DNA from: Maribacter caenipelagi
GTDB taxonomy: Bacteria > Bacteroidota > Bacteroidia > Flavobacteriales > Flavobacteriaceae
Length of the DNA stretch: 64,000 nucleotides
Reading direction: 5' to 3'
Assembly: GCF_004364175.1 (NCBI RefSeq)
Contig: NZ_SNZW01000013.1
Location: forward strand, 548,726 to 612,725
Below the pieces are notes generated by a model. That model saw only the letters and a program-made list of their open reading frames with translations, had not been told where the DNA came from and did not search any database. The position numbers and the translations under genes are program-made. This document shows, one piece after another, positions 48,275 through 58,307 of this stretch (position 1 is its first letter; every line of letters starts with the position of its first letter).

Positions 48275-48392
48275 TTTAAAGAATGTTTTATGCCGCAATA
48301 CATTTATGGGGCATATTAGAAATGTAAATTAAAGAATCGAAATTTGTTTCGGCTTCTTTATTTACTTTTGAGAAACATCAGAAAAATAGAAA

Positions 48393-49970
48393 ATGATAAG
48401 CGGTACAAATGCAATAGGAAGTAAATCTTCGAAACAAGGAAATAAAACTTTTAAAACTTTTGATCCTAAAGAAAATAAAGAAACTGAATGGACTTTTTAT
48501 GAAGCATCTTCAAATGAAATTGATGAAGCGGTAGACTTAGCTACTGATGCCTTTAAAGTTTATAAAGATTTTTCTGGTGCTAGAAAAGCGGAATTTTTAG
48601 AGGCGATTGCTGATGAGATTGAAGCACTTGGAGATGAACTTATCGATACCTATTGTAAAGAATCGGGTTTGCCAGAAGGTAGAGCAAGAGGAGAGCGAGG
48701 TCGTACGATGGGACAATTACGCGCTTTTGCAAATTTATTAAAAGAGGGTTCTTGGGTAGAAGCGGTAATTGAAAAAGCCCAACCTAATAGAGAGCCAATG
48801 CCCAAGTCAGATATTCGTAAGATGTTATTTCCGTTAGGTCCTGTAGTAGTATTTGGTGCTAGCAACTTTCCATTGGCATTTTCAACGGCAGGTGGTGATA
48901 CGGCAAGTGCGCTGGCAGCAGGTTGCCCTGTTATCGTTAAAAGTCACCCGATGCATGCTGCTACAGGTGAACTTGTATCATCGGCAATTATCAAAGCAGC
49001 AGAAAAAACAGGAATGCCAAATGGTGTATTTTCAAACTTGAATAGTAGTGGTATAGAAGTAGGGCAGCAGTTGGTTAACCACCCAAAAGTAAAAGCTGTT
49101 GGGTTTACGGGTAGCATAAATGGTGGCACTGCACTTTACAAATTGGCGAATGAGAGAGATGAGCCGATACCTGTATTTGCAGAGATGGGAAGCATCAACC
49201 CTGTAGTATTGCTTCCTTCGGCATTAGAGAATGACGGCGAGGCATGGGCTACTAAATATGCTTCTTCGATAACTATGGGTGCAGGTCAATTTTGTACCAA
49301 TCCTGGTTTGGTATTAGGTTTAAAAGGAACAAATTTAGATAGTTTCATCAATACCTTATCCGAAGAAATTGTAAAATTAGAGCCAACATGTATGCTCCAT
49401 CCGAATATATATGCAAAATACAATGAAGGTAAAAAAGAACTATATGCACAAAAGGGAATAACTATTACGGCAGATTATAAAAAAGCTACAGATCCAAATA
49501 CGGCAGAGCCTTCTATTTTAAAGGTTAGCGGTGCCGATTTTTTAGGGAACACAAAATTACACAAAGAGGTTTTTGGTCCGTTTTCAGTAGTAGTTGAATG
49601 TGAAAATACTACGGAATTAGAAACTATTTTAAATCATTTAGAAGGTCAGTTAACAGGTACTATATTAGGTTCTGAAAAAGACTTGGCTGCCCATGCTTCA
49701 TTAGTAAATGCACTACAAAGTAGAGTAGGGCGTATATTGTTCAATGGCGTGCCAACGGGTGTAGAAGTAAATTCATCTATGGTTCATGGTGGTCCGTTTC
49801 CTGCTTCTACAGATGCTCGTTTTACGTCTGTTGGTACATCGGCAATAAAGAGATGGGTACGCCCGGTTTCTTTTCAAGATTGGCCAAACAGATTATTACC
49901 AATGGCTTTGCAAAATGAGAATCCGTTAGGTATCACTCGTTTGGTAGAGGGTGCTTACACTAAAAACTGA
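48393..49970 (+). CDS. 2-Oxoglutarate semialdehyde dehydrogenase
   Basis: The 525-residue NAD(P)-dependent aldehyde dehydrogenase has the nucleophilic cysteine in MGAGQFCTNPGLVL and the general-base Glu in PVFAEMGSINPVV. The length and the SFKTFDPKENKETEWTF-like N-terminus fit the KGSADH group. It oxidises 2-oxoglutarate semialdehyde to 2-oxoglutarate, the last step of hydroxyproline breakdown. The upstream 118-base gap has a weak hairpin (AAAGAA...TTCTTT, about 48331-48360) that could adjust expression within the operon. Confidence 0.92.
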   Translation: MISGTNAIGSKSSKQGNKTFKTFDPKENKETEWTFYEASSNEIDEAVDLATDAFKVYKDFSGARKAEFLEAIADEIEALGDELIDTYCKESGLPEGRARGERGRTMGQLRAFANLLKEGSWVEAVIEKAQPNREPMPKSDIRKMLFPLGPVVVFGASNFPLAFSTAGGDTASALAAGCPVIVKSHPMHAATGELVSSAIIKAAEKTGMPNGVFSNLNSSGIEVGQQLVNHPKVKAVGFTGSINGGTALYKLANERDEPIPVFAEMGSINPVVLLPSALENDGEAWATKYASSITMGAGQFCTNPGLVLGLKGTNLDSFINTLSEEIVKLEPTCMLHPNIYAKYNEGKKELYAQKGITITADYKKATDPNTAEPSILKVSGADFLGNTKLHKEVFGPFSVVVECENTTELETILNHLEGQLTGTILGSEKDLAAHASLVNALQSRVGRILFNGVPTGVEVNSSMVHGGPFPASTDARFTSVGTSAIKRWVRPVSFQDWPNRLLPMALQNENPLGITRLVEGAYTKN

Positions 49971-50015
49971 ATTATTAAATCAACTAAATAATCTAGAATA
50001 ATTAATTGCTTAAAC

Positions 50016-51023
50016 ATGGCTAGCAGCACTTTTGTTTGTATCGATGCACATACCTGCGGTAATCCTGTTCGGGTTATAAAACATGGTGGTCCTGATTTGG
50101 TAGGTGCTACTATGAGTGAAAAACGGCAGCATTTTTTAAAGGAATATGATTGGATACGTAAAGGACTCATGTTCGAGCCTCGTGGTCATGATATGATGAG
50201 CGGCAGTATTATTTATGCTCCGAGCGACCCAAATAATGATTTCGGAATATTATTTATTGAAACTAGCGGATGCCTACCTATGTGCGGTCATGGTACTATA
50301 GGCGCTATTACTATTGGTATAGAAGAAGGATTGATTGTACCTAAAACACCAGGGGAAGTTCGTATGGAAACTCCTGCAGGGTTAGTGAAAATCTCCTATC
50401 AACAAACCGGTAATAAAGTAGATTGGGTAAAATTGACCAATGTGAAGTCGTATTTGGCAGCAACAGATTTAACAGTAACTTCATCATATTTGGGTGAGAT
50501 TGTTTTTGATGTATCCTACGGAGGTAATTTTTATGCTATTGTAGATACACAAAAGAGTTTTAGCGGAATTCAAGATTATTCTGCCAGTCAGCTTATTCAG
50601 TTTAGTCAAGAATTACGGAAGAGAATCAATCTGAAATATCCCGATTTATTTATACACCCAGAGGATCCAACTATTAGAAATGTGAGTCATATGTTATGGG
50701 CCGGTAACACTATTTCTGATACTGCTACCGCAAGAAATGCCGTATTTTATGGCGATAAGGCAATTGATCGATCGCCATGTGGTACAGGTACTTCTGCAAG
50801 AATGGCACAGTGGCATGCAAAGGGTTATTTGGGTGTTGGTGAAGATTTTATTCATGAAAGTTATATAGGATCTCAATTTGTGGGTAGGGTAGAAGAAGAA
50901 ACGGTTTTAGTTGATAGACCTGCCATAACACCGAGTATTAAAGGTTGGGCAAAAATATATGGACAAAACACTATTACCATAGACGACGATGATCCGTATG
51001 CATACGGATTTCAAGTAATTTAA
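50016..51023 (+). CDS. 4-Hydroxyproline 2-epimerase
   Basis: The 335-residue proline racemase family protein has both catalytic cysteines: C90 in SGCLPMCGHGTIG and C255 in DRSPCGTGTSARMA. Cys at the second site, rather than Thr, indicates an epimerase and not a trans-3-hydroxyproline dehydratase. With the adjacent D-hydroxyproline dehydrogenase it is best assigned to epimerising trans-4-hydroxy-L-proline to cis-4-hydroxy-D-proline. It lies 45 bases after the aldehyde dehydrogenase gene and 16 before the dehydrogenase gene. Confidence 0.92.
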   Translation: MASSTFVCIDAHTCGNPVRVIKHGGPDLVGATMSEKRQHFLKEYDWIRKGLMFEPRGHDMMSGSIIYAPSDPNNDFGILFIETSGCLPMCGHGTIGAITIGIEEGLIVPKTPGEVRMETPAGLVKISYQQTGNKVDWVKLTNVKSYLAATDLTVTSSYLGEIVFDVSYGGNFYAIVDTQKSFSGIQDYSASQLIQFSQELRKRINLKYPDLFIHPEDPTIRNVSHMLWAGNTISDTATARNAVFYGDKAIDRSPCGTGTSARMAQWHAKGYLGVGEDFIHESYIGSQFVGRVEEETVLVDRPAITPSIKGWAKIYGQNTITIDDDDPYAYGFQVI

Positions 51024-51039
51024 ATTCAAGTACTTATAA

Positions 51040-52287
51040 ATGAAGAATGTACTTATAATTGGCGGAGGCATTGTTGGTTTAAGCACTGCCTATTTTCTAA
51101 ATAAAGAAGGTTTTGACGTCACTGTCATTGATAAAGGTGATATAACTTCTGGCGCATCTTTCGTAAATGCAGGGTATATTACCCCAAGTCATATAATTCC
51201 GTTAGCATCGCCAGGTATCATAGCGAAAGGTATTAAAATGATGTTCAATTCTGCCAGTCCGTTTTACATGAAGCCAAGATTAGATGTTGATTTTTTAAAA
51301 TGGTCATGGTACTTTCATAAATCTTCAACACCGGCAAAGGTAGAAAAGGCAATTCCTTTAATTAAAGACATAAATTTAATAAGTAGGGAGTTATTTACAG
51401 ATATTAGAAATTCGGGCGATTTGGGCGATTTTCAGCTAGAGCGAAAAGGCTTATTGATGTTGTATAAAACCGAAGCGAGTTACTTACATGAAAAACAGGT
51501 TGCAGAAAGAGTAGCTTTTGAAGGATTAGAGGTGTCTGATTTAAGCAAGGCAGAATTACATCAATTAGAACCTAATGTAAATATTGATGCAGAAGGTGCT
51601 ATACATTATGAGTGCGACGGGCACACGACCCCGACAGAGATAATGCCCAAATTAGTTGCTTATTTAAAGAAACGAGGTGTTGTGATTAAAACAAATGAAG
51701 AGGTTTTGGATATTAGGAGTGTTAGAGACACCATAAAAGAGGTGGTAACAGATAGCGGTTCTTATAGCTCAGAAGAAGTTGTTTTGGCTGCTGGCTCATG
51801 GAGCGGTGAGCTGGCGAAAAAATTACGGTTGAGACTACCATTACAGGGCGGTAAAGGATATAGAATAAATATGGAGCGTGATACAGGTGTTACAATTCCC
51901 GCTATATTAATGGAATCTAAAATAGCCGTTACTCCTATGAAAGGGTTTACAAGATTCGCAGGTACGATGGAGTTTTCTGGGAATAATGATATTGTCAGAA
52001 AAGAAAGAGTGACAGCAATTGCCAATGGCGCTCAGGCATTTTATCCAGATATAAATATTAATGATGCAGAAATTAAAAATGTAAAAACCGGATTGCGACC
52101 TGTATCACCAGATGGTCTGCCATATATAGGTAAATCATCAAGCATTAAAAACCTGACCATTGCCACTGGGCATGCGATGATGGGTTGGAGTTTAGGACCT
52201 GCTACCGGTAAGCTAGTTTCAGAGTTATTGACTGATACTAAGACTTCTATGAAAATTACAGCATTCAGCCCTGATCGAACTTTTTAA
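51040..52287 (+). CDS. D-hydroxyproline dehydrogenase (DAO family)
   Basis: The 415-residue flavoprotein has FAD motif LIIGGGIVGLSTAYFLNKEG and a C-terminal GLRPVSPDGLPYIGKSS with GHAMMGWSLGPATGKL, typical of D-amino acid oxidase/dehydrogenase (DadA-like) enzymes. In this operon it would oxidise cis-4-hydroxy-D-proline to pyrroline-4-hydroxy-2-carboxylate. It is the last gene of the hydroxyproline operon; a weak GTCGG/CCGAC hairpin follows it. Confidence 0.9.
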   Translation: MKNVLIIGGGIVGLSTAYFLNKEGFDVTVIDKGDITSGASFVNAGYITPSHIIPLASPGIIAKGIKMMFNSASPFYMKPRLDVDFLKWSWYFHKSSTPAKVEKAIPLIKDINLISRELFTDIRNSGDLGDFQLERKGLLMLYKTEASYLHEKQVAERVAFEGLEVSDLSKAELHQLEPNVNIDAEGAIHYECDGHTTPTEIMPKLVAYLKKRGVVIKTNEEVLDIRSVRDTIKEVVTDSGSYSSEEVVLAAGSWSGELAKKLRLRLPLQGGKGYRINMERDTGVTIPAILMESKIAVTPMKGFTRFAGTMEFSGNNDIVRKERVTAIANGAQAFYPDININDAEIKNVKTGLRPVSPDGLPYIGKSSSIKNLTIATGHAMMGWSLGPATGKLVSELLTDTKTSMKITAFSPDRTF

Positions 52288-52411
52288 AGATATTAAAAAA
52301 TACTCGTCGGCATAGAATTACCATTCACCGACAGTAAACTGCTACTCACCTATATTGATCATTTTATAAGGTATAAATCTTTGACATTTGTTGAACTAAT
52401 AAAAATGACCT

Positions 52412-52813
52412 ATGGACATATTACTTATAGAAGACGATTTAATAGAAGTTATGAAGTTGAAACGTACGGTTTCTAAACTTAACTTAAAGCATTCAATTAT
52501 AGAAGCAAAAAATGGTGAAGAAGCTTTAACCTATTTAAGGTCTGGCGAAAAATTGCCAGATATCATTCTCTTAGATTTGAATATGCCAAGAATGAATGGT
52601 ATTGAATTTCTTGAGATTTTAAAGGCAGATGAGTTACTTCAATACTTACCTACAATTATTTTAACTACCTCAGAAAATAGAGCAGATTTGTTGAAATGCT
52701 ACCAAGCTGGTATTGCAGGTTATGTAATTAAACCATTGAAATATGAAGATTACGAGTACAAGTTAAACGCTGTTTTAGAGTACTGGAATGTTAATCAACT
52801 AGTAAAAGGCTAA
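52412..52813 (+). CDS. Single-domain response regulator
   Basis: The 133-residue CheY-like receiver has no output domain. The acidic pocket is IEDD at residues 6-9, with phosphoacceptor D55 in ILLDLNMPRMNG, Thr in TTSENRA, and Lys in YVIKPLKYEDY. It lies 78 bases upstream of the H-NOX gene, with a promoter between them. It is a likely phospho-acceptor for the kinases downstream, but whether it shares their transcript is uncertain. Confidence 0.93.
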   Translation: MDILLIEDDLIEVMKLKRTVSKLNLKHSIIEAKNGEEALTYLRSGEKLPDIILLDLNMPRMNGIEFLEILKADELLQYLPTIILTTSENRADLLKCYQAGIAGYVIKPLKYEDYEYKLNAVLEYWNVNQLVKG

Positions 52814-52838
52814 CAAAAAAGCTCATTTCACAACATTT

Positions 52839-52871
52839 TTGCGTAATTACGTATTAATTTTCCTACGTTTG
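52839..52871 (+). promoter_or_regulatory. Promoter upstream of H-NOX operon
   Basis: TTG at 52839-52841 and TACGTTTG at 52864-52871 are separated by 22 bases, matching the flavobacterial consensus TTG-N17-23-TAnnTTTG. The element ends 20 bases before the H-NOX start codon. This is the best-matching promoter seen in the window. Confidence 0.65.
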
Positions 52872-52891
52872 AATGTGATAAAAATATTCAA

Positions 52892-53434
52892 ATGAAAGGA
52901 ATTGTATTTACTGAGTTTTTAGAAATGGTCGAATCTGAATTCGGTTTAGAGACTGTTGATAATATTATTGAAAAATCAGATTTGCCTTCTCAGGGCATAT
53001 ATACGTCTGTAGCTACTTACGAATTTAACGAAATGGTAGCTTTGATTACCCAGCTGAGTGAAGAAGTGGATTTACCGGCCGGAGATTTAATTTACGCATT
53101 TGGGCTATATCTGTTCTCAAGTCTAAAAAATGCACACCCAGAAGTTATACAAAGTTACAGATCACCAATAGGGTTATTGTACTCTATAGAAGATCATATT
53201 CATGTACATGTAAAAAAACTTTATCCAGAAGCAGAATTACCTACGTTTAAGATACTAGAAAAGACCGATAATTCTATTTCTATGATATATTCTTCGTCAA
53301 GAGGATTATATAGATTGGCACATGGTCTTATTGAAAAAGCATTTGAACATTTTAACGGTAAAGCCGATATTTCATATGAACTTCTTAAGGAAGATGGTAC
53401 CGAAGTGAAATTTGATGTAGTGCAACATGGATAA
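52892..53434 (+). CDS. H-NOX (heme nitric oxide/oxygen binding) protein
   Basis: This 180-residue stand-alone H-NOX domain opens with the typical MKGIVFTEFLEMVESEFG. The proximal heme ligand is most likely His104 (HIHVHVKKLYPEAELPTF), and the porphyrin-propionate motif YxSxR is Y133-S-S135-S-R137. Bacterial H-NOX proteins bind NO and regulate an associated histidine kinase or cyclase. The gene overlaps the following PAS kinase gene by eight bases, so that kinase is the likely partner. No distal Tyr was identified, which favours NO over O2 sensing, although this needs structural comparison. Confidence 0.94.
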   Translation: MKGIVFTEFLEMVESEFGLETVDNIIEKSDLPSQGIYTSVATYEFNEMVALITQLSEEVDLPAGDLIYAFGLYLFSSLKNAHPEVIQSYRSPIGLLYSIEDHIHVHVKKLYPEAELPTFKILEKTDNSISMIYSSSRGLYRLAHGLIEKAFEHFNGKADISYELLKEDGTEVKFDVVQHG

Positions 53435-55790
53435 TAAGGAAATTCGTCTCTTAAAAAAAGCCCTCGAACGCCAGAAAAAGGCGCGTAAACAGGCTGAGAG
53501 TATCTTAGAAGAAAAATCTAAGGAGCTCTATGATGTTACCAGTCATTTAAGAGAATCTAACAGTAAACTCGAAAATTTACTAAGTGAAAAAACATCTGAA
53601 TTAGATGGTATTTTTATAAATATTATCGATCCCTATGTAGTAACGGATCTACAATTCAATGTTATTAATATGAACAGATCTGCCAAAAATCTTTTGCAGT
53701 TTGATCATAACGATAAGCTTGTAAACCTTTCAAAATTTATACACCCAGATTTTTTCGAATATACACAAGAATCGATGCGGTCGATGATCGAGGTAGGAAG
53801 CTTAAAAAATTATCGTGCACAAATTATTCTTGAAGATGGTTCTGAAAAATGGATTCAGATAAACGCAAGTCTGGTATACGATAAAAATCAAAAACCTATT
53901 GCTGCTCAAGGTATAATTAGAGATGTTACTCAAGAAACAGAAGTAAAAAGACTTGTTGCAGAGCAAAAGGCGCAATTAGATATTATAGTTGAGAATTCTC
54001 CCTTAGGTATTGTTTTAGCGGTTGACGGTGTAATTCTTAAAACAAATAATACTTTTGTCGAAATGCTTGGTTATCAAGAAGGTGGGCTTAAAAATGTTTC
54101 TTTTAAATCAATATCAGAACCAGAAAATACAACAGATGCATTAAATCAACTAGATGAAATGTATGCTGGTAAAATTGAAAAATTTACCGAAATATGGAAA
54201 TTTAAAAGAAAAGATGGTTCGACCATAATGGGAAAAACCAGAATTTCAGCGATACATGACGATCATAGAAAAAAAGATTATCAGGTTGCTATAATAGAAG
54301 ATATTTCGCATCAATTAGAGGCAGATAGAAAACTACAAGCATCTCAAAATAGATTAACTGCTCTTATTTCTAATTTACAAACAGGTGTGCTTTTAGAAGA
54401 CGAGGAAGGTAAAATTGCATTGACCAACCAAAAGTTCTGTAATTTATTTCATATTAAAGAATCTCCAAAGAATATAATTGGTGTTGACTGTGCAGAATCT
54501 GAAGAAGAGTATAAAAAGTATTTTAAGAATCCAAAAGGTTTCGTTAGTAGAATAGAAGAAATTTTAGCTAAAAAAGAAACTGTTTTGGCAGATGAACTTG
54601 AAATGATCGATGGTAGAATTTTAGCAAGAGATTTTATTCCTATTGATAATGATGGTGATTACAAGGGGCACTTATGGGCTTATCAAGATATTACTATTTC
54701 TAAAAATTATCGAAAGAATTTAGAAACGCAACGAGAAAAGTATAGTAGTATTATTGCTAACATGAATTTGGGCTTGGTTGAGGTAGATAATGAAGATGTT
54801 ATTCAAATGGTCAATCAAAGCTTTTGTAACATGAGCGGCTTTACAAGAGAAGAACTTATTGGTAACGTGGCTTCTAAAACCATAAAATTCAAAGGGGATA
54901 ATATCATTGAAAAGAAAAATGAAAATAGATTAGGCGGGGTTTCAGAATCTTATGAGGTTGAGGTTTATAATAAAAACAATGGTATTATGCATTGGCTTAT
55001 TAGTGGAGCCCCAAGATATGATGATACTGGTGCCGTAATTGGTTCTATCGGCATTCACTTAGATATTACAGATCAAAAACTTTTAGAACTTCAAAAAGAA
55101 AAATTATTAAAAGATTTAGAGAACAGTAACCAAGGCTTACAAGAGTATGCCCATATCGTTTCTCATGACCTTAAGTCTCCATTAAGAAGTATCAGTGCTT
55201 TGGCAACTTGGCTAAGTGATGATTATAAAGATGTTTTAGATGAAGGTGGTAAGCAAAATCTTGAGCTTATGCAAGAGAAAGTAGCCTCTATGGATAAATT
55301 AATTCATGGTATTCTAGAATATTCTACTGCAAATAGTTCTGATTTAGATGATTCTAAAGTTGACCTAAATGAGGTAATAAACGATATCGGCGAGACCATC
55401 TATATTCCTGAGCACGTAAAATTGGTAATTCCTGAGACATTACCAATTATATTGGCAGATAGAATTAAAGTTCATCAAGTTTTTCAAAATATTATTGGTA
55501 ATGCTGTTGTGCATATCGAAAGAGAAGTCGGGCTTGTTGAAGTACTTTATAAAGATGATGGCGATTTCTGGCAATTTACTATCAGCGATAATGGGGTAGG
55601 TATACCAGAAGAGTATCATAAGAAGATTTTCGATATTTTTCAATCTATCGGAAATAATGAAAGGTCAACTGGTATCGGACTTTCAATTGTAAAGAAAATT
55701 ATTGATCGTTATCAGGGTAAAGTCTGGATCGATAGTGTGGTTGGAGAAGGAACCCAATTTCATTTTACTATAAAGAAAAACCATAACTAA
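53427..55790 (+). CDS. Multi-PAS sensor histidine kinase (H-NOX partner)
   Basis: The 787-residue soluble kinase begins with a coiled coil (about 1-60, LKKALERQKKARKQAESILEE). About four PAS modules follow (roughly 65-180, 185-300, 305-425 and 435-560), then HisKA with the phosphoacceptor H580 (VSHDLKSPLRS) and HATPase_c with SDNGVGIPEEY and GIGLSIVKKI. No transmembrane segment is present, so it acts in the cytoplasm. The gene overlaps the H-NOX gene, and its kinase core resembles that encoded at 56932-57990 closely enough to be a paralogue. Confidence 0.93.
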   Translation: MDNKEIRLLKKALERQKKARKQAESILEEKSKELYDVTSHLRESNSKLENLLSEKTSELDGIFINIIDPYVVTDLQFNVINMNRSAKNLLQFDHNDKLVNLSKFIHPDFFEYTQESMRSMIEVGSLKNYRAQIILEDGSEKWIQINASLVYDKNQKPIAAQGIIRDVTQETEVKRLVAEQKAQLDIIVENSPLGIVLAVDGVILKTNNTFVEMLGYQEGGLKNVSFKSISEPENTTDALNQLDEMYAGKIEKFTEIWKFKRKDGSTIMGKTRISAIHDDHRKKDYQVAIIEDISHQLEADRKLQASQNRLTALISNLQTGVLLEDEEGKIALTNQKFCNLFHIKESPKNIIGVDCAESEEEYKKYFKNPKGFVSRIEEILAKKETVLADELEMIDGRILARDFIPIDNDGDYKGHLWAYQDITISKNYRKNLETQREKYSSIIANMNLGLVEVDNEDVIQMVNQSFCNMSGFTREELIGNVASKTIKFKGDNIIEKKNENRLGGVSESYEVEVYNKNNGIMHWLISGAPRYDDTGAVIGSIGIHLDITDQKLLELQKEKLLKDLENSNQGLQEYAHIVSHDLKSPLRSISALATWLSDDYKDVLDEGGKQNLELMQEKVASMDKLIHGILEYSTANSSDLDDSKVDLNEVINDIGETIYIPEHVKLVIPETLPIILADRIKVHQVFQNIIGNAVVHIEREVGLVEVLYKDDGDFWQFTISDNGVGIPEEYHKKIFDIFQSIGNNERSTGIGLSIVKKIIDRYQGKVWIDSVVGEGTQFHFTIKKNHN

Positions 55791-55801
55791 TAAGATGTAA
55801 G

Positions 55802-56932
55802 ATGAAAATAGTACAAGGAATTAAAAAACCAAATGAGTCTTTTATAATTAAAGATGCTGTTGCTCTTAAAGAACCTTTAGTACTGGTTTTTGGTAATAGA
55901 TATATGTTAGAAAGTAATCAGATATATGACGAGGTTAATACGTTATTTCCAGACGGTCATATCGTTTTTGGTACCACTTCGGGTGAGATTATAGATGATA
56001 ATGTGTTAGACGGATGCGTTGTATTAACTGCTATTGAATTTGAGAAGAGTTCAATTTTGGTAAAAAGAAGCAACGTAGCAGATTTTCATAATGAAGATAA
56101 AAAACTTGGAGAGCGCTTAATTGCTGAATTCCCTAAAGAAAATTTAAAGCATCTATTTGTAATATCAGAAGGTAGTACTGTAAATGGTAGTGCGCTTATA
56201 GAGGGTTTAGAAAATATGGAAAATACGAGTTTTGGACTCTCTGGCGGACTATGTGGAGATGATGATCGTTTTGAGCGAACATTGGCATCTTACAATGAAA
56301 ACCCAAAAGAAGGGGAAATAGTAGCCATAGGTTTTTATGGTGATACCTTAGAAATTACAAGTTCTAATTATGGCGGTTGGACCTCTTTTGGTCCAGAACG
56401 TATTATTACAAAATCTAAAGGAAATCTACTTTATGAGCTAGATGGTAAGCCTGCTTTAGATCTTTACAAAACCTATTTAGGTGAGAAAGCAGATGAATTG
56501 CCGAAGTCGGCATTGCTCTATCCGTTAAGTGTTAAGGCAACCGAAGACTCAGATCCTTTAGTACGAACTATACTTAATATTGATGAAGTTGAAAATACAA
56601 TGACACTGGCAGGTGACGTTCCTGAAGGGTCTAGAGTACAGTTAATGATGTCATCGGTCGATGATATTGCTAATGGAGCTTCTTATGCAGCAGAACTCGC
56701 TATGGGTGGCAGAAAGAATTCTCCAGAGCTGGCTTTATTGATCAGTTGTGTTGGTAGAAAGTTGGTGATGGATCAACGAACGGAAGAGGAAATTGAAGAA
56801 GTTAAAGCTGTTGTAGGCGATAATACAGTAATAAGTGGCTTCTATTCTTACGGCGAAATGGCACCATTTAGTGGTCAAGATAGTTGTAAATTGCACAATC
56901 AGACCATGACTCTAACCTTATTTAGCGAATAA
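55802..56932 (+). CDS. FIST domain protein
   Basis: The 376-residue protein has the FIST N-terminal (about residues 25-220, VFGTTSGEIIDD, FGLSGGLCGDDD, VAIGFYGDTL) and FIST C-terminal domains (about 225-360, LALLISCVGRKLVM and ISGFYSYGEMAP). FIST domains are found in signalling proteins and are thought to bind small ligands such as amino acids. No kinase domain is fused here, so signal output must pass to a partner, most likely the kinase whose start overlaps its stop by one base (TAATG). Confidence 0.93.
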   Translation: MKIVQGIKKPNESFIIKDAVALKEPLVLVFGNRYMLESNQIYDEVNTLFPDGHIVFGTTSGEIIDDNVLDGCVVLTAIEFEKSSILVKRSNVADFHNEDKKLGERLIAEFPKENLKHLFVISEGSTVNGSALIEGLENMENTSFGLSGGLCGDDDRFERTLASYNENPKEGEIVAIGFYGDTLEITSSNYGGWTSFGPERIITKSKGNLLYELDGKPALDLYKTYLGEKADELPKSALLYPLSVKATEDSDPLVRTILNIDEVENTMTLAGDVPEGSRVQLMMSSVDDIANGASYAAELAMGGRKNSPELALLISCVGRKLVMDQRTEEEIEEVKAVVGDNTVISGFYSYGEMAPFSGQDSCKLHNQTMTLTLFSE

Positions 56933-57990
56933 TGCATTCTCTGTTAACAAGACAAATTCGAAAATATTTACCTGAAGACCTAAAAGAGCATCCAGAAATA
57001 GGAAGCTTTTTAGAAGCTATTGAAAAATCGTATGAGAATTATGAAGATAAATTCTCTATGCTTCATAGAGCTTCTACAATAAGTTCAGATGAACTTTTTG
57101 AAGCCAATAAAAGATTACAGAAAGAGGCTTTGCAACAAAAGAGTATTCTTTTTTCTTTAGAAGAGGCTATTCGTAGTTTAAGAGAGAATTTAAATGATGA
57201 AAAGGATGTAAAGATTCAGGACGAGTTTAATACAGAGCAGCTAGCATCTTATATAAGTAATTTGGCATCGCAGGTTTCTGCCATGACCATAGAAAAAGAT
57301 AAACTTGTAAGAAATTTAGAAAATCAGAATGAATCTTTGAACAATTATGCACAAATGGTATCGCATGATTTAAAATCTCCTATACGAAATATCAATGCGT
57401 TGATGAGTTGGATAATGGAAGATGAAAAAGAGAAATTTTCTGAAACCAGTAAAGAAAATTGCACTTTGGTATCTCAAAACCTTACCAAGATGGATAAGCT
57501 TATAAGTGGTATTCTAAAACACGCCACAATGGGTGAAACCGAAGAGCATAGGGTAACGTTCAGTTTAGAAGATAGTCTTAAAGATGTCGAAAGAACGATT
57601 TATGTACCTGAAAATATAACCTTTGAGTATGATGAAGAATTGCCAGAAATGTTCTTTGAAAGAGCACGGCTAGAGCAGTTGTTCATGAATTTATTTACTA
57701 ATGCTGTAACGGCAACTGAACATGTAGAAAAAGGTGAAATCAAAATCGGATACCAACCAGATGACACCTATTGGAAATTCAGTGTTTCAGATAATGGAAA
57801 AGGAATTCCCGAAAAGCATCAAAAAGGAATTTTTGAAATGTTTAAAAAGTTAGAGACAGCTAATAATGCTACTGGCATCGGACTTGCAATTGTTAAGAAA
57901 ATTGCAGTACTTTATGAAGGCGATGTTCGGTTAGAATCAAAAGAAAACGTTGGAACTACGTTTTATATCACATTAAAAAAGAATTCATGA
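56932..57990 (+). CDS. Soluble histidine kinase
   Basis: The 352-residue kinase has a long helical/coiled-coil N-terminus (about 1-130) without PAS or transmembrane segments. The HisKA box follows, with H145 in MVSHDLKSPIRN, and then HATPase_c (SVSDNGKGIPEKH, TGIGLAIVKKIAV). It resembles the kinase core of the PAS kinase in the same operon. Having no input domain of its own, it probably senses through the FIST protein encoded immediately upstream. The Hpt gene overlaps its 3' end by four bases. Confidence 0.92.
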   Translation: MHSLLTRQIRKYLPEDLKEHPEIGSFLEAIEKSYENYEDKFSMLHRASTISSDELFEANKRLQKEALQQKSILFSLEEAIRSLRENLNDEKDVKIQDEFNTEQLASYISNLASQVSAMTIEKDKLVRNLENQNESLNNYAQMVSHDLKSPIRNINALMSWIMEDEKEKFSETSKENCTLVSQNLTKMDKLISGILKHATMGETEEHRVTFSLEDSLKDVERTIYVPENITFEYDEELPEMFFERARLEQLFMNLFTNAVTATEHVEKGEIKIGYQPDDTYWKFSVSDNGKGIPEKHQKGIFEMFKKLETANNATGIGLAIVKKIAVLYEGDVRLESKENVGTTFYITLKKNS

Positions 57991-58307
57991 TAGAACAACC
58001 TAACCTTAATTATGTAGACGAACTTGCCGGTGACGATATTGCTTTTAGAAATCAATTTCTTGATATTATTAAAAACGAGTTTCCGTTAGAAAAGGAAGAA
58101 TATTATGGTCATGTAAAAAATACAAGAGTAAAAGAAACAGCCGAAATAGTTCATAAGCTAAAGCATAAGTTCAATATTTTAGGAATGGAAAATTCTTACA
58201 AGCTTGCAGTTGCTTATGAAATGGAATTATTGGATGGCAAGCACGATAGTCAATCTAAATTCGTTGAAGTATTAGATACTATTGAAAAATACATTAAAAC
58301 AATATAA
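57987..58307 (+). CDS. Histidine phosphotransfer (Hpt) protein
   Basis: The 106-residue all-helical protein has an Hpt phosphohistidine motif at H56 (AEIVHKLKHKFNILGM, the usual HxLKG with His in place of Gly). It relays phosphoryl groups between receivers in multistep phosphorelays. The start overlaps the preceding kinase gene (ATGA) and the stop abuts the LytTR regulator gene, so it is the physical and probably functional link between them. Confidence 0.9.
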   Translation: MIEQPNLNYVDELAGDDIAFRNQFLDIIKNEFPLEKEEYYGHVKNTRVKETAEIVHKLKHKFNILGMENSYKLAVAYEMELLDGKHDSQSKFVEVLDTIEKYIKTI

